DNA from: Anaerolineales bacterium
GTDB lineage: Bacteria > Chloroflexota > Anaerolineae > 4572-78 > J111
Direction of reading: 5' to 3'
Length of the DNA stretch: 64,000 nt
Assembly: GCA_020634855.1 (NCBI GenBank)
Contig: JACKAU010000018.1
Coordinates: forward strand, 105,891-169,890
Part shown: piece after piece, positions 60,806-64,000 of the stretch
Layout of the letters: each line of letters opens with the position of its first letter
Numbering within the stretch: the first letter of the stretch is position 1
Position numbers and translations under genes: made by a program
The notes under the pieces: model-generated
The model's input: only the letters and a program-made list of their open reading frames with translations
Told to the model about the DNA's origin: nothing
Database searches by the model: none

Positions 60806-61471
60806 ATGATGGCAACAGACAAATTCCAAAAAATAGTCGGGCCGCGCACCCCACCTGAAGCGCTGGCGGCCCGCCGGCTGCGCTTTTTGTGGCCGACCCT
60901 GCTGTTCGCCGCCGCCGCTATCCTGTTGATTATCTCGATCTTCCTGCCCTACTGGAGCTTGGTGCTGCACGCGCCGCAATATCCGGGCGGGCTGGTGGTC
61001 AACGCTTACGTGAATCACTTGGAAGGCGATGTGCGCGAAATCGACGGCTTGAACCATTACATCGGCATGCGGCCCCTGAACGAAGCGGCACAGTTAGAAA
61101 GAACGGTTTCTATCTTTGCCATCGGCGCGTTGGCGCTGCTGGTGGTCGCGGCGATCTTTATTCACTCGCCCTGGGCGGCGCTGTTGGCCCTGCCGGCGGT
61201 GCTGCTGCCGGGGGTCTTCCTGGCCGATCTGTACTTCTGGCTCAATAACTTCGGTCAAAACCTCGACCCGACGGCGGCGCTGTCGAACTCGGTCGAACCG
61301 TTTACGCCAACCATCCTCGGCGAGGGGCTGATCGGGCAGTTTAAAACCGTAGCCTACGCCGATTTTGGTCTCATCCTGGCCACGATAGCCTCGCTGCTGA
61401 TTTTGGTGGGCCTGTATATGCAGCGACGCGCTTACAAGCCCCTGCTCGATACCGCCGAGGGAGAGGTGTAA
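60806..61471 (+). CDS. Nos-associated integral membrane protein of unknown function
   Basis: A 221-residue protein with about four helices (30-50, 105-122, 127-148, 185-205). Between the first two is an exported loop with HAPQYPGGLVVNAYVNHLEG and EIDGLNHYIGMRPL, whose His and Met residues could bind copper. I recall similar proteins beside clade II nosZ genes, and it might correspond to the NosB membrane protein, but I cannot confirm that. It lies between nosZ and nosD. The gap before it (60679-60805) contains an inverted repeat of GCGTAGTGCGTAG words. Confidence 0.75.
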   Translation: MMATDKFQKIVGPRTPPEALAARRLRFLWPTLLFAAAAILLIISIFLPYWSLVLHAPQYPGGLVVNAYVNHLEGDVREIDGLNHYIGMRPLNEAAQLERTVSIFAIGALALLVVAAIFIHSPWAALLALPAVLLPGVFLADLYFWLNNFGQNLDPTAALSNSVEPFTPTILGEGLIGQFKTVAYADFGLILATIASLLILVGLYMQRRAYKPLLDTAEGEV

Positions 61472-61625
61472 TTCGTAGTTACTCAGTCACCGGTATGTCA
61501 TTTCGAGCGATGAGTGAGAAATCCCTACAGAGTCGCTTTGCCAACAACCGTCTCAGGGCTTTCTCCGCCTACAGCTACGAAATGACATTATTGGATGTCA
61601 AGTGCGTAACTCCTAGAGTATTCTT

Positions 61626-63929
61626 ATGAAACAGACTAGCCTTATTCTTCTCCTCAACTTCATAGTGGCCGCTTGCCTGGCCGGCAGCGCCGCGAGCGCC
61701 CAAGAAAACGGGTTCGACCTGCAAGCCGCCATCGACGCGGCCGCGCCCGGCGCGGTCATCGACGTGCCGCCCGGCGTCTACCGGCAGAATCTGGTTATCG
61801 CCAAGCCGATCACCTTGGCAGGCCTCGACTGGCCGGTCATCGACGGCGGCAACCAAGGCAACATCATCGAAATCAACCAGGCTCCGGACGTGACCATTCG
61901 CGGCCTGGTCATTCGCAACAGCGGCAGCCGGTTGGATCAGGAAAACGCCGGCATTGCCGTCGATCAATCGCCGGGCCTGACCGCCGAAAACAATCGCTTG
62001 GAGAATACGCTGTTCGGCATCTACATTAAAGACTCGGCGGACAGCCGGATCATCGGCAACACAATTGGGGCCAAGGATTTGGACGTGCCGGCCCGAGGCG
62101 ACGGCATTCGGGTCTGGTACAGCTACAACACCGAAGTCAGCGGCAACCGGGTTGACCGCGGCCGCGATGTGGTGCTGTGGTACAACAACGGCGCGGTCAT
62201 CCGCGACAACGTCATCAGCAACGGGCGCTACGGCCTGCACTTCATGTACTGCGATGACAACTTGGTCGAAGGCAACACCATCGAAGGCAATTCGGTGGGC
62301 GCGTTTCTGATGTACAGCCGCCGCTTGACCCTGCGCCACAATATCTTTGCCCATAATCGCGGCCCCAGCGGCTACGGCATCGGCCTGAAAGATATGGACG
62401 GCGTCGAGGCTGTCGATAACCTGTTCAGCGGCAACCGGGTCGGCATGTATTTCGACAACTCGCCCTGGTCGGTCGATGTGTCGCAGCATTTTACCCGTAA
62501 CGCCTTTGTCTACAACGACATCGGCTTGCTGTTTACGCCGGCGGTCAAGCGCAACCAATTTAGCCACAACAGCTTTATCGATAATCTGGAGCAGGTCGGC
62601 CTGACCGGCAGCGGCACGTTTGAAAAGAACGATTTTACGGTTGACGGCGCCGGCAACTTCTGGAGCGACTATACCGGCTACGATACCACCGGCGACGGCC
62701 TGGGCGACCTGCCCTATGTCTCGAAGAGCTTGTTTGAGAATATGATGGACAGCCATCCTCACCTGCGCCTGTTTCAGCTCAGCCCGGCCCAACAAGCGGT
62801 CGATTTGGCCGCCCGCGCCTTTCCCATCTTCCAGCCCAAACCGAAATTCACCGATCACGCGCCGCTGATGGAGCCGGTCATTCCGGCCGTTAACCCGCCG
62901 GCAGCGGGATCGAATCGGGCCATCTGGGCGGTGGCCGGCGGGCTGCTGCTGGCCGGCGGGTTGGTCATCGCCGCCGGCCGAAGGGCGCTTAAAGGGGACA
63001 GGCCGCCCTACCGCCCGCCGCAGCCGGCAGTCACACGGCCCGCACTACCCGTAAAGGATACACCGATGATTACAGTCACCCATCTGACCAAAACATTTGG
63101 CAATTTCACCGCCGTAGACGATCTGTCGTTCGAGGTCGCACCCGGCGAGGCGGTGGCGCTGTGGGGCGCTAACGGGGCCGGCAAGACCACGGTGATTCGC
63201 TCGCTGCTGGGGCTGCTGTCGGCTCGGGGCGAACTGCGGGTCAACGGGTTCGACGCCCGGCGTCAGGGCAAGCAAGCCCGCGCCGCCGTCGGCTACGTGC
63301 CTCAAGAGCTGGCTTTTTACGATGACCTGTCGGCCCGTGAGACGCTGCTGTTCTACGCCCGGCTCAAACACATCGCGGCCCACCGGGTCGATGAGGTTCT
63401 GAATGAAGTGGGTCTCTCGGCCCACGGTCACAAAATCGTAGCAGCCCTTTCGGGCGGAATGAAGCAGCGCCTGGCGCTAGCCTCGGCGCTGCTGGCCGAC
63501 CCGCCCCTGCTCATCCTGGACGAACCGACCAGCAACCTCGACACCACCGCCCGCGACGAATTCATCAAGCTGCTGCTGGCCCAGAAACAGCGGGGCAAAA
63601 CGCTGCTGTTCACCTCCCACCGGCTGGAAGAGGTCGAGCTGCTGACCAGTCGGGTGCTGGTGTTGGAAGACGGCCGCCTCAAGCTCATCTGCGACCGGCC
63701 GGCGGAATTAGCCGGCCGCCTGGGCATGACGCTCAGCCTGAAGTTGATCATCCCCAGCCTACTGCAGGAAGAAGCTCTGCGCTTGCTGGAAGCCCAAGGC
63801 TTTCCGGCCAGCCGCAACGGCGTTGGCCTGCGGGTTAACGTTTTGCCTTCGGCCAAGCTGGCCCCGCTGCGCCTGCTGCTGGAGCGGCGGATTGAAGTGA
63901 ACAACTTTGAGATAGAGAATGGAGTTTAG
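61626..63929 (+). CDS. nosD-nosF: NosD copper-maturation protein joined in frame to NosF-type ABC ATPase
   Basis: A 767-residue frame. Residues 1-24 are a signal peptide. Residues 25-400 are a right-handed beta-helix of the NosD/CASH type (VTIRGLVIRNSG, NTLFGIYIKDSADSRIIGN, GDGIRVWYSYNTEVSGN, YGLHFMYCDDNLVEGN). Residues 432-451 are one membrane helix. From Met481 there is a complete ABC ATPase: Walker A GANGAGKTT (514-522), signature LSGGM (608-612), Walker B LLILDEP with Asp632 and Glu633. The topology fits: beta-helix outside, ATPase inside. However AAAGGA lies 7 nt before the Met481 codon (63066), so a separate NosF could also start there. NosY is expected just beyond the window. Confidence 0.88.
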   Translation: MKQTSLILLLNFIVAACLAGSAASAQENGFDLQAAIDAAAPGAVIDVPPGVYRQNLVIAKPITLAGLDWPVIDGGNQGNIIEINQAPDVTIRGLVIRNSGSRLDQENAGIAVDQSPGLTAENNRLENTLFGIYIKDSADSRIIGNTIGAKDLDVPARGDGIRVWYSYNTEVSGNRVDRGRDVVLWYNNGAVIRDNVISNGRYGLHFMYCDDNLVEGNTIEGNSVGAFLMYSRRLTLRHNIFAHNRGPSGYGIGLKDMDGVEAVDNLFSGNRVGMYFDNSPWSVDVSQHFTRNAFVYNDIGLLFTPAVKRNQFSHNSFIDNLEQVGLTGSGTFEKNDFTVDGAGNFWSDYTGYDTTGDGLGDLPYVSKSLFENMMDSHPHLRLFQLSPAQQAVDLAARAFPIFQPKPKFTDHAPLMEPVIPAVNPPAAGSNRAIWAVAGGLLLAGGLVIAAGRRALKGDRPPYRPPQPAVTRPALPVKDTPMITVTHLTKTFGNFTAVDDLSFEVAPGEAVALWGANGAGKTTVIRSLLGLLSARGELRVNGFDARRQGKQARAAVGYVPQELAFYDDLSARETLLFYARLKHIAAHRVDEVLNEVGLSAHGHKIVAALSGGMKQRLALASALLADPPLLILDEPTSNLDTTARDEFIKLLLAQKQRGKTLLFTSHRLEEVELLTSRVLVLEDGRLKLICDRPAELAGRLGMTLSLKLIIPSLLQEEALRLLEAQGFPASRNGVGLRVNVLPSAKLAPLRLLLERRIEVNNFEIENGV

Positions 63930-64000
63930 GAGATAAGGAGATTGGAGATTGGAGACTGAGATCAAGTCAATCTCCTAGTCTCCAATCTCCAGTCTCCTCC
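63930..64000. repeat. Intergenic low-complexity inverted repeat at the window edge
   Basis: Words GGAGATTGGAGATTGGAGAC followed by complementary TCTCC words (AATCTCCTAGTCTCCAATCT). This is the same style of word-repeat hairpin as at 44697. No gene starts before the edge. Confidence 0.6.

Overview
This 64 kb window looks like a chromosome segment of a Chloroflexota bacterium (Anaerolineae/Caldilineae-like). That assignment is an inference from gene content: Thr/Pro-rich membrane proteins with PD40 propellers, a DUF4012/DUF2723/BY-kinase exopolysaccharide operon, a lipoprotein-type clade II NosZ, a malic enzyme-phosphotransacetylase fusion and many palindromic intergenic repeats. I see no rRNA, tRNA, CRISPR array, prophage or transposase.

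Layout. 1-14.9 kb, almost all minus strand: a partial E3-like flavoprotein; a sortase-signal surface protein with a Met-rich stalk; a NACHT NTPase; a small operon (IsdG-type monooxygenase, methyltransferase, ADP-ribosylglycohydrolase); a PD40 lipoprotein; an ECF sigma/anti-sigma pair with a secreted acidic protein; nadD and obgE; and a metallo-beta-lactamase-fold protein. 15-24 kb, minus: a tight five-gene operon for an exported polymer (Wzz/BY-kinase, PD40 protein, DUF2723, a protein with a dead sortase-like domain, DUF4012). 24.4-26.8 kb, minus: moeA and two GNAT acetyltransferases. 27.1-37.2 kb, plus: a complete L-arabinose locus (binding protein, ATPase, permease, araA, LacI regulator, FGGY kinase, araD) with palindromic operators, a 41-bp tandem array, a short leader ORF and three 96-bp inverted-repeat elements. 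37.4-44.6 kb, minus: malic enzyme-PTA, a MoxR/VWA pair, a CPBP protease and a pentapeptide-repeat protein.

44.8-52 kb, plus: an alpha/beta hydrolase and a cobalamin operon (threonine-phosphate decarboxylase, an unknown 110-residue protein, cbiA, cbiP, cbiB); cbiB is broken by a palindromic insertion. 52-57.3 kb looks like a decay zone: an unknown coiled-coil protein, tandem arrays, hairpin repeats and a badly frameshifted NACHT-FGE gene. 57.3-64 kb, plus: a Crp/Fnr regulator followed by a nitrous oxide reductase cluster (ferredoxin, nosZ, a membrane protein, and one reading frame joining NosD to the NosF ATPase). The cluster runs off the right edge, where nosY would be expected.

The most interesting points are the NosD-TM-NosF reading frame, the dispersed 96-bp elements with a compensatory base change in their arms, the sortase-like domain that has lost its catalytic His and Cys, the leader ORF before the arabinose-locus kinase, and the nested palindrome inside cbiB. 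All functional calls come from motif reading; no database search was run.
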